Below are positions 44,961 through 54,758 of a stretch of DNA of 64,000 nucleotides, piece after piece; the stretch's first letter is position 1, and each line of letters begins with the position of its first letter. The stretch covers positions 663,176-727,175 of the forward strand of contig NZ_JAABOS010000001.1 of assembly GCF_010078235.1 (NCBI RefSeq), read 5' to 3'. The stretch is from Cognatundibacterium crateris. GTDB taxonomy: Bacteria; Pseudomonadota; Gammaproteobacteria; Burkholderiales; Burkholderiaceae_D. Below the pieces are notes generated by a model, which worked only from the letters and a program-made list of their open reading frames with translations, ran no database searches and was not told where the DNA came from. A program made the position numbers and the translations under genes.

Positions 44961-45715
44961 AGGGTCTATTAACATTCAAGCTATCCAAAGGTAAGCAAAC
45001 ACAAGATTGATGAAGGAACCGACGTTTCTATCCATTTTTTCATATCTTGTTGCGATCCTTCTGAGTTGCTTTATGCGGTTAAAAAAACGTTCAATAATAT
45101 GTCGATCTTTGTACAAATGAAGGTCATATTCCCGCTACTCAAGCCTGTTTTTCTTAGGTGGAATAACCGCCTGCATACCCTAGGCGCCAAGGTATTCCAC
45201 AAACGCATTCGCGTCATATCCTTTGTCGGTCAATAGTACTTTCGCCAGAAAGCCATCCACCAGCGGCTGACCTTGACTCATATCGGATTGCTCTCCTCCT
45301 GTCAGTAACCAACGCACAGGATTGCCAAGTTCATCCACCGCGACGTGCATTTTGCTCTTTAAGCCACCGCGTGAACGTTCTATCGCTTGGCGGCCTTCTT
45401 TTTTGCCGCACCTGCTAAGTGTAGATGCGCACGCTTGACCCCAACGCTTAAAACTTGTGTAGGTAGTATCCCAATTCCCAAGTTCTGCTGGCAAATCACG
45501 CCACGGCGAACTGGTTCGCACTATCCATAATACAGCCTCAATAAACTGACGGTTATCTTGCCCGGATCGCTCAGGATCACCTACTTTTCACGGCAATAAG
45601 GGTTCTATTTTCTCCCACTGATCATCTCGCAGTATCTTTCGAGTACTTTGCATGTCGGTATGCCGTTTTTCAAATACCGAATGTAAACACATTTCCCTGT
45701 ATGTTAACAGGCGCT
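44961..45715 (-). mobile_element. Decayed IS5-family insertion sequence
   Basis: About 755 bp. The ends AGGGTCTATTAACA (44961-44974) and the complement of TGTTAACAGGCGCT (45702-45715) agree at 11 of 14 positions. The transposase inside is broken. An ancient insertion, no longer mobile on its own. Confidence 0.75.
44976..45653 (-). pseudogene. IS5-family (IS427-group) transposase, inactivated
   Basis: From ATG 45653 the frame reads MQSTRKILRDDQWEKIEPLLP and meets a stop, continues through GNWDTTYTSFKRWG, then meets a deletion that removed the region with the first DDE aspartate. The normal VKRAHLHLAGAA stretch is out of frame, and a lost base in an A-run restores KKEGRQAIERSRGGLKSKMH. The second Asp region DKGYDANAF is followed by a stop after EYLGA and another after NRLE, then RHIIERFFNRIKQLRRIATRYEK, with the DDE Glu. 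So it has at least three nonsense changes, one deletion and one frameshift. Confidence 0.85.
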
Positions 45716-45730
45716 AGGTATCCCTACTGC

Positions 45731-46216
45731 TTATTCCTTTTCATTCTGAGTCTGTGATTCGAACCGCATTAGTCTCGGCCCAGAGCCTCGTTCAGATAAC
45801 TCATCCAAAGGATTGCGAAGCTTGCAAGCCTCAAGAGATAAGCAACCGCATCCTATGCAGTCAGTTAGTTGTTCGCGTAGCTCGGTAAGGTTCGCAATTC
45901 TGTCGTCTAACTCTACTCTCCAGCGTGCCGATAATTTTTTCCAATCTGCAGCAGTCGGAGTTCGCCCCTCAGGTAACTCTGACAATGCAGTTTTGATTGA
46001 TGCCAGTGAAATACCGATTCTTTGTGCCACCTTAATTACCGCAATTCGACGTAACACATCGCGAGAAAACCGCCGCTGATTGCCGGCACTACGCAAACTT
46101 TTTATAAATCCTTTGGACTCATAAAAATGCACAGCTGAAATTGCCACTCCACTGCGTTTAGCGACATCTCCAACTGTAAGACGATGGGAGGCATCGTCAG
46201 ACAGAAATTTAGACAT
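45731..46216 (-). CDS. soxR: Redox-sensitive MerR-family activator SoxR
   Basis: 161 residues. N-terminal MerR winged helix [24 protein letters not shown], dimerisation helix, then the [2Fe-2S] motif [12 protein letters not shown] (Cys120, 123, 125 and 131, CX2CXCX5C), which senses redox-cycling compounds. It is divergent from a flavodoxin-fold reductase gene and the gap holds a SoxR-type promoter. No soxS is present, as in most non-enteric bacteria, where SoxR acts directly on small sets of targets. Confidence 0.96.
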   Translation of the reverse strand: MSKFLSDDASHRLTVGDVAKRSGVAISAVHFYESKGFIKSLRSAGNQRRFSRDVLRRIAVIKVAQRIGISLASIKTALSELPEGRTPTAADWKKLSARWRVELDDRIANLTELREQLTDCIGCGCLSLEACKLRNPLDELSERGSGPRLMRFESQTQNEKE

Positions 46217-46225
46217 AAAAGCCTC

Positions 46226-46256
46226 TTGACCTAAAGTTAAGTTGAGGTTTTATACT
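46226..46256 (+). promoter_or_regulatory. SoxR-controlled promoter with SoxR box
   Basis: -35 TTGACC (46226-46231) and -10 TATACT (46251-46256) are separated by 19 bases, the overlong spacer typical of MerR-family promoters. Between them is the 18-bp box CCTAAAGTTAAGTTGAGG (46230-46247), close to the E. coli soxS box CCTCAAGTTAACTTGAGG. It drives the reductase gene at 46297. Confidence 0.9.
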
Positions 46257-46296
46257 AAATTTTGTTAATTTTCAACTTCATTTAAGGATGCTTGAA

Positions 46297-46800
46297 ATGC
46301 GAGTAGCAATTATTTTAGGAACTGCGCGTAACCAGGGTAACACTCATCAATTAGCGACATACTTGCGAAACGGCGTTGCAGGAACTTTATTCAACCTAGC
46401 GGATTACAAAATAGGTACATACGATTACGAGCATCGCAACATCAACGATGATTTTCTGCCACTGATGAAAGAAATCCTGATGTTTGACCATATTATGCTG
46501 GCGTCACCAATCTATTGGTATGCCGCAAGTAGTGAAATGAAGGTGTTTCTTGATCGCCTTTCAGATTTAATGACGATTGAGAAGAATCTTGGCCGCCAGC
46601 TAAGGAGTAAAAGTGCGTCTTTGCTTGCTACGGGATGCGATATCGAGCCGCCGGTATGCTTTGAACAAATGTTTGAACTGACTTACCGCCATCTAGGTAT
46701 TAACTATCTGGGAATGCTTTATTGTCCGTGCGTCGATCACCTCGAAATTGAGCAACATCAATTTGTCATTGATTCCTTTCTAAAGAATTTACATGCTTAA
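46297..46800 (+). CDS. NADPH-dependent FMN reductase / flavodoxin-fold protein
   Basis: About 167 residues. Flavodoxin-like fold: ILGTARNQGNTHQLA is the FMN-phosphate loop, and LASPIYWYAASSEMKVFLDRL is the signature of the NADPH-dependent FMN reductase or quinone reductase family. ATG 46297 is preferred to 46288 because AAGGA is 8 bases away. Its promoter carries a SoxR box, so it is induced by redox-active compounds, plausibly to reduce quinones or similar agents. Confidence 0.88.
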   Translation: MRVAIILGTARNQGNTHQLATYLRNGVAGTLFNLADYKIGTYDYEHRNINDDFLPLMKEILMFDHIMLASPIYWYAASSEMKVFLDRLSDLMTIEKNLGRQLRSKSASLLATGCDIEPPVCFEQMFELTYRHLGINYLGMLYCPCVDHLEIEQHQFVIDSFLKNLHA

Positions 46801-47092
46801 TATTCTAATGGCCAGACAATGTCTAAAGAGCATCGACTTTAAAGACAACATAAACAATTAACTGCGATAAGCAGTCTTCTATTTATTTGACGAAATGGTG
46901 AAATAGGAATATTGAATGTGCCGCTCTTTGTTCGATATGGTGATTCGCTCTAAGCCTGCTATGCGCAGACTACAGGTAATGGCATGGTATCGGGCACCTT
47001 TGATGGACTCAAAAGTGATAGCGCCATCCGCCGTACTACAGGAAAAGCGTACTTGCCGGTGCCTGAAGATGCCAGCCAATGCCAGACCAAAA
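46801..47092. other. Intergenic region between the reductase gene and guaA
   Basis: No gene I can support. Weak open frames exist on both strands (a 72-codon frame on the minus strand covers most of it), but neither has a ribosome site or a recognisable product. Confidence 0.4.
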
Positions 47093-47121
47093 AACAAAAA
47101 AGCCCGCAGTGACGCGGGCTT
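47093..47121 (-). terminator. guaA terminator
   Basis: 7-bp stem AGCCCGC / GCGGGCT with a 6-base loop, followed on the minus strand by TTTTTGTTTTTTGG, 48 bases after the guaA stop. Confidence 0.9.
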
Positions 47122-47168
47122 ACGAGTGTTTTGGTGCCATCAGCTGCCTGCTGATGCCAGACGTGTGA

Positions 47169-48761
47169 TCATTCCCACTCTATCGTTGCCGGTGGTTTGC
47201 CAGAGATATCGTAAACCACGCGGTTGATGCCGCGTACTTCGTTGATAATCCGGTTGGAAACCTTGCCTAATAATTCGTGCGGCAGGTGGGCCCAGTGGGC
47301 GGTCATGAAGTCCTGGGTTTGCACAGCACGTAAAGCGACTACGTAGTCATAGGTGCGGCCATCGCCCATGACGCCTACCGATTTAACCGGCAGGAAAACG
47401 GCAAATGCCTGGCTGGTCGCGTCGTACCAGCTGACTGGTTTTTCTGCGTTAGGATCAACAAAGTTAGTGCGCAATTCTTCGATGAAAATCGCATCGGCTT
47501 TACGCAGCAGGTCGGCGAATTCTTTTTTGACTTCACCCAAAATGCGCACGCCCAGGCCAGGGCCAGGGAATGGATGGCGATACACCATGCCATGTGGCAG
47601 GCCCAGCGCGACGCCCAGCTTACGGACTTCATCCTTAAACAGTTCGCGCAATGGCTCCAGCAGTTTCAGGTTCAGGGTATCTGGCAAACCGCCGACATTG
47701 TGGTGGCTCTTGATGGTATGCGAACCCTTTTTACCTTTACCGGCGCTTTCGATGACGTCCGGATAAATGGTGCCCTGCGCCAGCCATTTTGCATTGCTGA
47801 GTTTGGCGGATTCGGCCTGGAATACCTCAACAAATTCGCGACCGATGATTTTGCGTTTTGCTTCAGGATCGGTAACGCCGGTCAGATGCCCCATGAACTG
47901 GGCAGTCGCATCGACATGGATCACTTTCACACCCAGATTATTGGCAAACATTTCCATGACCATCTTGCCTTCGTCCTGGCGCAACAGGCCATGATCGACG
48001 AATACGCAAGTCAGCTGATCACCGATGGCGCGATGGATCAGCGCTGCGGCAACACTGCTGTCTACACCACCAGACAAACCGAGTATCACTTCATCACTGC
48101 CTACCTGGGCGCGGATAGCGGCCACCGCTTCAGCGATATAGTCAGGCATATTCCAGTCAGACTGGCAGCCGCAGATCTCGTGCACAAAGCGACCGATAAT
48201 TGCTTCACCCTGCACAGTGTGAGTGACTTCAGGATGGAACTGAACAGCATAAAAACGGCGCTCTTCATCAGCCATCGCCGCGATCGGGCAATTGTCGGTT
48301 GATGCCATCAGTTTGAAACCAGGCGGCATTTCATTGACCTTGTCGCCGTGACTCATCCAGACTTTGAGCATGCCATGGCCTTCCGGCGTCACAAAATCAT
48401 GGATATCTTTGAGCAAAGCGGTATGGCTGCGCGCACGCACTTCAGCATAGCCGAATTCGCGTACCAGACCATTTTCCACTTTACCACCGAGCTGCTCGGC
48501 CATGGTTTGCATACCATAGCAAATCCCCAGTACCGGCACGCCAGCCTCAAACACTGCCAGCGGCGCACGTGGAGTGTCGCCTTCGGTCACGCTGTTCGGG
48601 CCACCAGACAGGATAATCCCGGCTGCGCCATAATTTTTAATGAATTCATCACTGACATCGTAAGGATGAACTTCAGAAAACACACCGGCATCGCGCACAC
48701 GGCGGGCGATCAGTTGCGTGACTTGCGAACCGAAATCAAGTATCAGTATTTTGGAGTGCAT
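47169..48761 (-). CDS. guaA: GMP synthase (glutamine-hydrolysing)
   Basis: Converts XMP to GMP. 530 residues. Class I glutamine amidotransferase domain (1-200) with Cys in [10 protein letters not shown] and the His/Glu in FHPEV; ATP pyrophosphatase P-loop [10 protein letters not shown]-terminal dimerisation domain ending KPPATIEWE. It lies 3 bases after the stop of the GAF/GGDEF gene, which in turn follows guaB, so all three share a transcript. Confidence 0.97.
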   Translation of the reverse strand: MHSKILILDFGSQVTQLIARRVRDAGVFSEVHPYDVSDEFIKNYGAAGIILSGGPNSVTEGDTPRAPLAVFEAGVPVLGICYGMQTMAEQLGGKVENGLVREFGYAEVRARSHTALLKDIHDFVTPEGHGMLKVWMSHGDKVNEMPPGFKLMASTDNCPIAAMADEERRFYAVQFHPEVTHTVQGEAIIGRFVHEICGCQSDWNMPDYIAEAVAAIRAQVGSDEVILGLSGGVDSSVAAALIHRAIGDQLTCVFVDHGLLRQDEGKMVMEMFANNLGVKVIHVDATAQFMGHLTGVTDPEAKRKIIGREFVEVFQAESAKLSNAKWLAQGTIYPDVIESAGKGKKGSHTIKSHHNVGGLPDTLNLKLLEPLRELFKDEVRKLGVALGLPHGMVYRHPFPGPGLGVRILGEVKKEFADLLRKADAIFIEELRTNFVDPNAEKPVSWYDATSQAFAVFLPVKSVGVMGDGRTYDYVVALRAVQTQDFMTAHWAHLPHELLGKVSNRIINEVRGINRVVYDISGKPPATIEWE

Positions 48762-48764
48762 AAT

Positions 48765-49814
48765 TCAAATAATCATGTCTGGTTGTGCGGGCGCTGCCTG
48801 TACAACACTATTGTTTCCTGCTGTCCTCGCAGAGAGCAGGGCTTTTTCAGCGAGGCTGATCAAGGCTTCTGGATCTGCATCGGGGAAGGTGTCGGTCGAC
48901 ACCACCCCACTACAGACCGTCAAATTTTTTTCCGCGTCATCCACCCATTCAGGGTGCGTCATCACGGCGAGACGGATACGTTCCGCCACCGCGAATGCGA
49001 CCAGATGCGACGCGCCGGGCAATACGATCAGCAACTGATCCGAACCAAACCGTCCCAGCGCATCAAAAGGACGGATGCAGGAACGTACCCGGCTAACTAC
49101 ACGTATCAGCAACTGATCAGTCGCCGCAAGACCATAAGCAGCGCGGATCTGATCAATCTGATCCGGATAAACAAACAGCAGCGATAAGGGCTTTTGCGCC
49201 TTGGCACAGCGCTCCATCTCTATACTCAGGGAGCGGAAAATTGCGCCCTTATTCCAGGTACCCAGCAAGGGATCTATCATCGCCTCGCGCTTCAATACCC
49301 GGTTTTGCTTAAGCAGTTCGTTATGGGTCTGCAGCATGACACCCAGTGCCAGCTCGCGCTCTATCAGTGCCGCCAGATCTGTCAGCAGCAAGCGCTGTGA
49401 CTCATCCAACTGGCGCGGCTGATAATCAAGCAGACGCAAACATCCTGCCAATTGTCCATCTTGCGTATAGACCGGATGCGAAGCGAAAAATCGAATAAAC
49501 GGTGGCCCGGCGACGTAGCGGCTTTCCGCAAGCTCAGTATGTTGATTGAGATCGGAGATGACCACGATCTCATCCTCGCAAGGAATCGCGTCACAAAACA
49601 AAGCTTCCATTTCGGTGATGGACTTTTCATTACCACCGGACCGCCCAGAGAGTTGGCCAAAGCTCACAAAGCAATTGGCCACAGAAAACAGCTGCAATCC
49701 CAGGCGCTCAAAACGGGCGATCCGGGTGTCGAATTTTTCACTCATCAGACGTTCGACACCTGCTTGCAGCTGCCGTATCCCCGTTGAATGAAATCCACCT
49801 ACGCTTGCAGACAT
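48765..49814 (-). CDS. GAF plus degenerate GGDEF domain protein
   Basis: 349 residues. N-terminal GAF domain (about 15-150), helical linker, C-terminal diguanylate-cyclase-like domain from DPLLGTWNKG (181) on. The GG(D/E)EF signature is GSDQL at 257-261, so Gly2 and the metal-binding Glu4 are changed and catalysis is unlikely. The inhibitory-site RxxD (R248-P-F-D251) sits at the correct 5-residue distance, so c-di-GMP binding is possible. This layout is reminiscent of PelD, a c-di-GMP receptor with GAF and degenerate GGDEF. It sits between guaB and guaA with an excellent GGAGG ribosome site. Confidence 0.9.
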   Translation of the reverse strand: MSASVGGFHSTGIRQLQAGVERLMSEKFDTRIARFERLGLQLFSVANCFVSFGQLSGRSGGNEKSITEMEALFCDAIPCEDEIVVISDLNQHTELAESRYVAGPPFIRFFASHPVYTQDGQLAGCLRLLDYQPRQLDESQRLLLTDLAALIERELALGVMLQTHNELLKQNRVLKREAMIDPLLGTWNKGAIFRSLSIEMERCAKAQKPLSLLFVYPDQIDQIRAAYGLAATDQLLIRVVSRVRSCIRPFDALGRFGSDQLLIVLPGASHLVAFAVAERIRLAVMTHPEWVDDAEKNLTVCSGVVSTDTFPDADPEALISLAEKALLSARTAGNNSVVQAAPAQPDMII

Positions 49815-49840
49815 GCTTCCTCCCTCTGGTTCACTGATGA

Positions 49841-51328
<1,488 letters not shown>

Positions 51329-51410
51329 TTATACAGAAAACTTGCGAACTCGTCTGCAGACGTGTAAAACTCACGTATCTTTTTATTGGCCGTTTATCAG
51401 AGAGTCCGCT

Positions 51411-51917
51411 ATGTTACGTCGTCAGATTCAAATTATCTCCGCCCTTTTCGCCTTTGGCATTACCGGTCACGCGCTGGCTCAGTATGTATGGGTGGATGAC
51501 AAGGGAAATAAACAGTACTCCGATACCGCGCCACCCGCCTCCGTACCAAAAAACCGCATCCTTAAAACACCGGGCAAATCGACGGAGCAAAGTGAGCCGG
51601 CAGCGCCAGCAAGGGAAGCCAGCGCAGCTGCGAATGCCGCCTCGGCCAACAAGCCAGTCACCACGGCCTCGCGCAATGAAGACTACAACAAGCGCCGCGC
51701 CGAGCAGGCTGAAAAAGATAAAAAAACCGCTGACGACCAGCAAGCCGCGTCGGAGAAAAGCAAAAACTGTGAACGCGCTAAAACCTATCAAAAGACCCTG
51801 GAGTCTGGCGTAAGAGTCGCCACCACCGATAAAAACGGCGAGCGCAATTATATGGATGATGCGCAAAGAGCCAAAGAAATCGCGGATACAAAAAAGGCAA
51901 CCGCTGGCTGCCAGTAA
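51411..51917 (+). CDS. Secreted DUF4124-domain protein
   Basis: About 168 residues from ATG 51411. Signal peptide with cleavage likely after HALA, then a DUF4124 module YVWVDDKGNKQYSDTAPP, an Ala-rich linker and a charged, probably helical C-terminal half (KRRAEQAEKDKKTADDQQ) that keeps a single Cys pair. Periplasmic, function unknown. The upstream frame is open but precedes any ribosome site. Confidence 0.82.
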   Translation: MLRRQIQIISALFAFGITGHALAQYVWVDDKGNKQYSDTAPPASVPKNRILKTPGKSTEQSEPAAPAREASAAANAASANKPVTTASRNEDYNKRRAEQAEKDKKTADDQQAASEKSKNCERAKTYQKTLESGVRVATTDKNGERNYMDDAQRAKEIADTKKATAGCQ

Positions 51918-51961
51918 GCTAATGCAGTACTACGCTACTACTCTGTGCTGAGGTGCAGGCT

Positions 51962-52279
51962 TCAGGATGAGGCCTGCTGGCGCGCCTGCTTTTTGGCACG
52001 GCGGCGGCGCGCTTCCATAGGATCTGCAGATAAGGGCCGGTAAATTTCTATCCGGTCCGCGTCATGCAAACCGGCGTCCAGTGCCCGCAATTTGCCGAAC
52101 ACACCGACTTTCATGACGCTGACATCGATGGCCGGGCACATTTTCACGATACCACTTTGCACAATGGCGTCATGCAGGGTCGCATCTGCAGCAAGCGTCG
52201 CCTGAGTACGGTAGATCGCATTCTGAGCCGCATACACAACTTGTACTGTAATCATCGCTGTAGTAACAGAATCAGGCAT
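51962..52279 (-). CDS. rnfH: RnfH-family ubiquitin-like protein
   Basis: About 105 residues, beta-grasp fold: ITVQVVYAAQNAIYR, VSVMKVGVFGKL and DRIEIYRPLSADP are family landmarks. A basic Arg/Lys tail follows. Its ATG lies inside the last codons of ratA (8-base overlap). The family is conserved with RatA but its function is not settled. Confidence 0.92.
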   Translation of the reverse strand: MPDSVTTAMITVQVVYAAQNAIYRTQATLAADATLHDAIVQSGIVKMCPAIDVSVMKVGVFGKLRALDAGLHDADRIEIYRPLSADPMEARRRRAKKQARQQASS

Positions 52280-52703
52280 ACACCACCTCAGCGCGCGCGC
52301 AAAAACAATCAACAAAACTATTGGCAATCTTGCCAAACACAGGACCAATCAAATGCTCCAATAATTTGCTGGAGAACTCGTAATTGAGATCAAACTCAAT
52401 TTTGCAGGCGTCTGCGCGCAATTCTGTGAATTTCCATTGACCACTTAATTGCCGGAACGGCCCTTCCAGCAAATTCATTTGCATGCTGTGTGGTGGCTGA
52501 TTGATGTTTTGTGTAGTAAAGCTTTGGCGGATACCGTGATAATTGATCGATAAAGTGGCGGTCAGACCAGTCGGCGTCCGTTCAGCCACGCTGACGCCAC
52601 CGCACCAGGGCAGAAATTCCGGATATTTTTCGACCGCTTCAACCAGCGCAAACATCTGGGCTGCGCTAAAGCCAATGAAAACTGTTTTATGTACAACTGC
52701 CAT
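52272..52703 (-). CDS. ratA: RatA-type START-domain protein
   Basis: 143 residues, a single START/polyketide-cyclase-like domain (coenzyme Q-binding COQ10 family): VEKYPEFLPWCGGVSV near the N-terminus and EFSSKLLEHLIGPVFGKIANSFVDCF at the end. Related E. coli RatA blocks 70S subunit joining, while eukaryotic COQ10 binds ubiquinone; which applies here is open. Divergent from smpB, a conserved arrangement. Confidence 0.9.
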   Translation of the reverse strand: MAVVHKTVFIGFSAAQMFALVEAVEKYPEFLPWCGGVSVAERTPTGLTATLSINYHGIRQSFTTQNINQPPHSMQMNLLEGPFRQLSGQWKFTELRADACKIEFDLNYEFSSKLLEHLIGPVFGKIANSFVDCFCARAEVVYA

Positions 52704-52814
52704 CTAAGGGAACCATTTGGTAGAATCACAGGTTCGCATTTTAACCGAGTCATCACCATATCGAAATCGCCGCGGCCATTTCTGTGACGGCGACATCAAG
52801 AAAAACCACGATCA

Positions 52815-53264
52815 ATGAGTATTGCTGATAATAGAAAAGCCTTCCACGATTACTTTATCGAGGAACAGTTCGAGGCTGGAGTTGTATTACAAGGCTGGGA
52901 AGTCAAGGCTATCCGCGCCGGCAGATTGCAGTTAAAAGAAGCCTATGTGATAGTACGTGACGGTGAGATCTTCCTGTTCGGCGCCCATATTGGCGCCTTG
53001 CCTACCGCATCCACGCACATACATCCTGACTCGGTCCGCACCCGTAAGCTGTTGCTGCATGCCGCAGAAATCAGCAAACTAATCGGCAAAGTAGAACGCT
53101 CAGGCTACACCATGGTTCCGCTGAATATGCATTTCAGCAAAGGCCGTATCAAATGCCAGATAGGCCTCGCCAAAGGTAAAAAGCAGCACGATAAACGCGA
53201 CACAGAAAAAGAACGCGACTGGCAGCGCGAACAACAAAAAATCATGAAACAACATCGTCGCTGA
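52815..53264 (+). CDS. smpB: SsrA-binding protein SmpB
   Basis: Binds tmRNA for rescue of stalled ribosomes. 149 residues. Typical [37 protein letters not shown] is shortened here: key parts are [25 protein letters not shown] and the C-terminal [15 protein letters not shown] tail. No ssrA gene is seen in the flanks. Confidence 0.97.
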   Translation: MSIADNRKAFHDYFIEEQFEAGVVLQGWEVKAIRAGRLQLKEAYVIVRDGEIFLFGAHIGALPTASTHIHPDSVRTRKLLLHAAEISKLIGKVERSGYTMVPLNMHFSKGRIKCQIGLAKGKKQHDKRDTEKERDWQREQQKIMKQHRR

Positions 53265-53965
53265 TGACTAAGCTTGACTGAGTGTGACCGGATTGGAGCG
53301 AACAAGAATATATCCGGTCAAAAACGATGTGCGCAACAGATTGAAAGAGATACGCAAGCATACAGAGTGAAGACGCTGCTCTGCATTACCATCAAGCCTG
53401 TCACCAAATTTCGCTTTGCTTTGCCCCTCCTCAAGCGCAGAAGCATCAGACAGATTGGTGCGCAAGGCAGATGGGTTAAAATTGAACAAACGTACAACAA
53501 ACGTTCAATACGTTCAATACGTTCAATTTCTTTGCAAGACTAGCTGCTGGCAAATAAATCTGCGTCAGAGACCTCTGCCTTAATCAGCAATGCGCTAGCT
53601 TTGCTCGCATGACACTTTCCCTTCCCTGACGCTGGCAATGAATATCCAGCCATAGTCATGGCCTCTGACGACGATGCCGACTGGCGTTCAGACTGCAATT
53701 CCGCACACTTAATTCAAGACGACGGTCTTGATACCGCTCAACAAAAACTTGCCTTTACCTCTGGACAAGGTATACAGTGCAAACACGATAAGGTCAGAAA
53801 AGCCAGCCAGCAGTGGCTATTTTATTTTTTGACTGTTCTCATTTAAATGGCGAGTAACTTAAATGCCAACAGTCCATAGCAACTGGCCGGTAAACTGTGT
53901 AACTTTCTGTAAGCAGATCGGGCTAACGGTTTTCAAGCCACAGTGATGCAAGTACCATACGGGCT
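53265..53965. other. 701-base intergenic region between smpB and ompR
   Basis: No supportable gene. It holds three copies of ACGTTCAAT in tandem (about 53504-53530), a weak hairpin with T-rich tail (about 53801-53830), and the three GTAA repeats upstream of ompR. The 62-codon frame at 53658-53846 has no recognisable product. Confidence 0.5.
53890..53914 (+). promoter_or_regulatory. Three GTAA direct repeats at 10-bp period upstream of ompR
   Basis: GTAA occurs at 53890, 53900 and 53910, exactly one helical turn apart. The part 53899-53914 (TGTAACTTTCTGTAAG) matches the tandem repeat upstream of the MHS transporter at 15 of 16 positions. A likely OmpR-family operator and autoregulatory site. 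Confidence 0.5.
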
Positions 53966-54736
53966 ATGAATAATCTGAACATAAACAATGAATCCAGCTC
54001 TAACCCAGTGAGCAATCCACCCAAAGCCAAAATTCTGGTTGTTGATGACGACTTACGTCTGCGCGAGCTGCTGCGCCGCTACCTGACCGAACAAGGCTTT
54101 TACGTAGTGGGCGCTGAAAATGCCCAGGTCATGAATAAGCTCTGGATGCGTGAGCGTTACGACATGCTGGTACTTGATCTGATGCTACCAGGTGAAGATG
54201 GGCTTGCCATCTGCAGGCGCTTGCGCGGCGGCGGCGATCAGACACCTATCATCATGCTGACTGCAAAAGGTGAGGAAGTCGACCGCATCATAGGTCTGGA
54301 AATGGGCGCGGATGATTACCTGCCTAAACCCTTCAATCCTCGTGAACTGGTAGCACGTATCAATGCTGTATTGCGCAGAAAAGTGCCGGATGAACTGCCA
54401 GGCGCACCATCCGATGGCCCGCAAACTTTCAGCTTTGGGGAATTTGTACTCGATTTAGGTACCCGTACCCTGAAAAAAAATAATGAGACAATTTCACTGA
54501 CCACGGGCGAATTTTCAGTTTTAAAAGTATTTGCCCGCCACGCACGTCAGCCTATGTCCAGAGAGAAGTTAATGGAACTGGCTCGCGGACGTGAGTATGA
54601 GGTGTTCGACCGTAGCCTGGACGTACAGATTTCCCGACTGCGCAAGCTGATAGAACCGGATCCATCCAGTCCGCTCTACATCCAGACAGTCTGGGGACTA
54701 GGCTACGTTTTCATTCCTGATGGTCAGAAAAACTAA
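53966..54736 (+). CDS. ompR: OmpR-family response regulator
   Basis: 256 residues. Receiver domain (about 23-135) with acidic pair VVDDD, phospho-acceptor Asp in VLDLMLPGEDG, Thr in MLTAKG and Lys in PKPFNPREL; then an OmpR/PhoB winged-helix DNA-binding domain (about 155-250), including LTTGEFSVLKVFARHARQP (cut) and VWGLGYVF. An 18-residue Asn/Ser-rich N-terminal extension is unusual. It is followed 22 bases later by the EnvZ-like kinase, so the pair is a two-component operon for osmotic or envelope conditions. Confidence 0.93.
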   Translation: MNNLNINNESSSNPVSNPPKAKILVVDDDLRLRELLRRYLTEQGFYVVGAENAQVMNKLWMRERYDMLVLDLMLPGEDGLAICRRLRGGGDQTPIIMLTAKGEEVDRIIGLEMGADDYLPKPFNPRELVARINAVLRRKVPDELPGAPSDGPQTFSFGEFVLDLGTRTLKKNNETISLTTGEFSVLKVFARHARQPMSREKLMELARGREYEVFDRSLDVQISRLRKLIEPDPSSPLYIQTVWGLGYVFIPDGQKN

Positions 54737-54758
54737 GTTGCGAACTTAGTATCCTGTA

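Noticed and set aside
46879..47097. 72-codon frame on the minus strand between the reductase and guaA
   Set aside because: No ribosome site, no known domain, and its start lies within the guaA terminator region.
48348..49187. 279-codon open frame spanning guaA and the GGDEF gene on the opposite strand
   Set aside because: Shadow of two well-supported genes; crosses their boundary and has no family features.
53265..53965. tmRNA (ssrA) beside smpB
   Set aside because: No tRNA-Ala-like acceptor ends or T-arm GGTTCGAATC were found in the gap.
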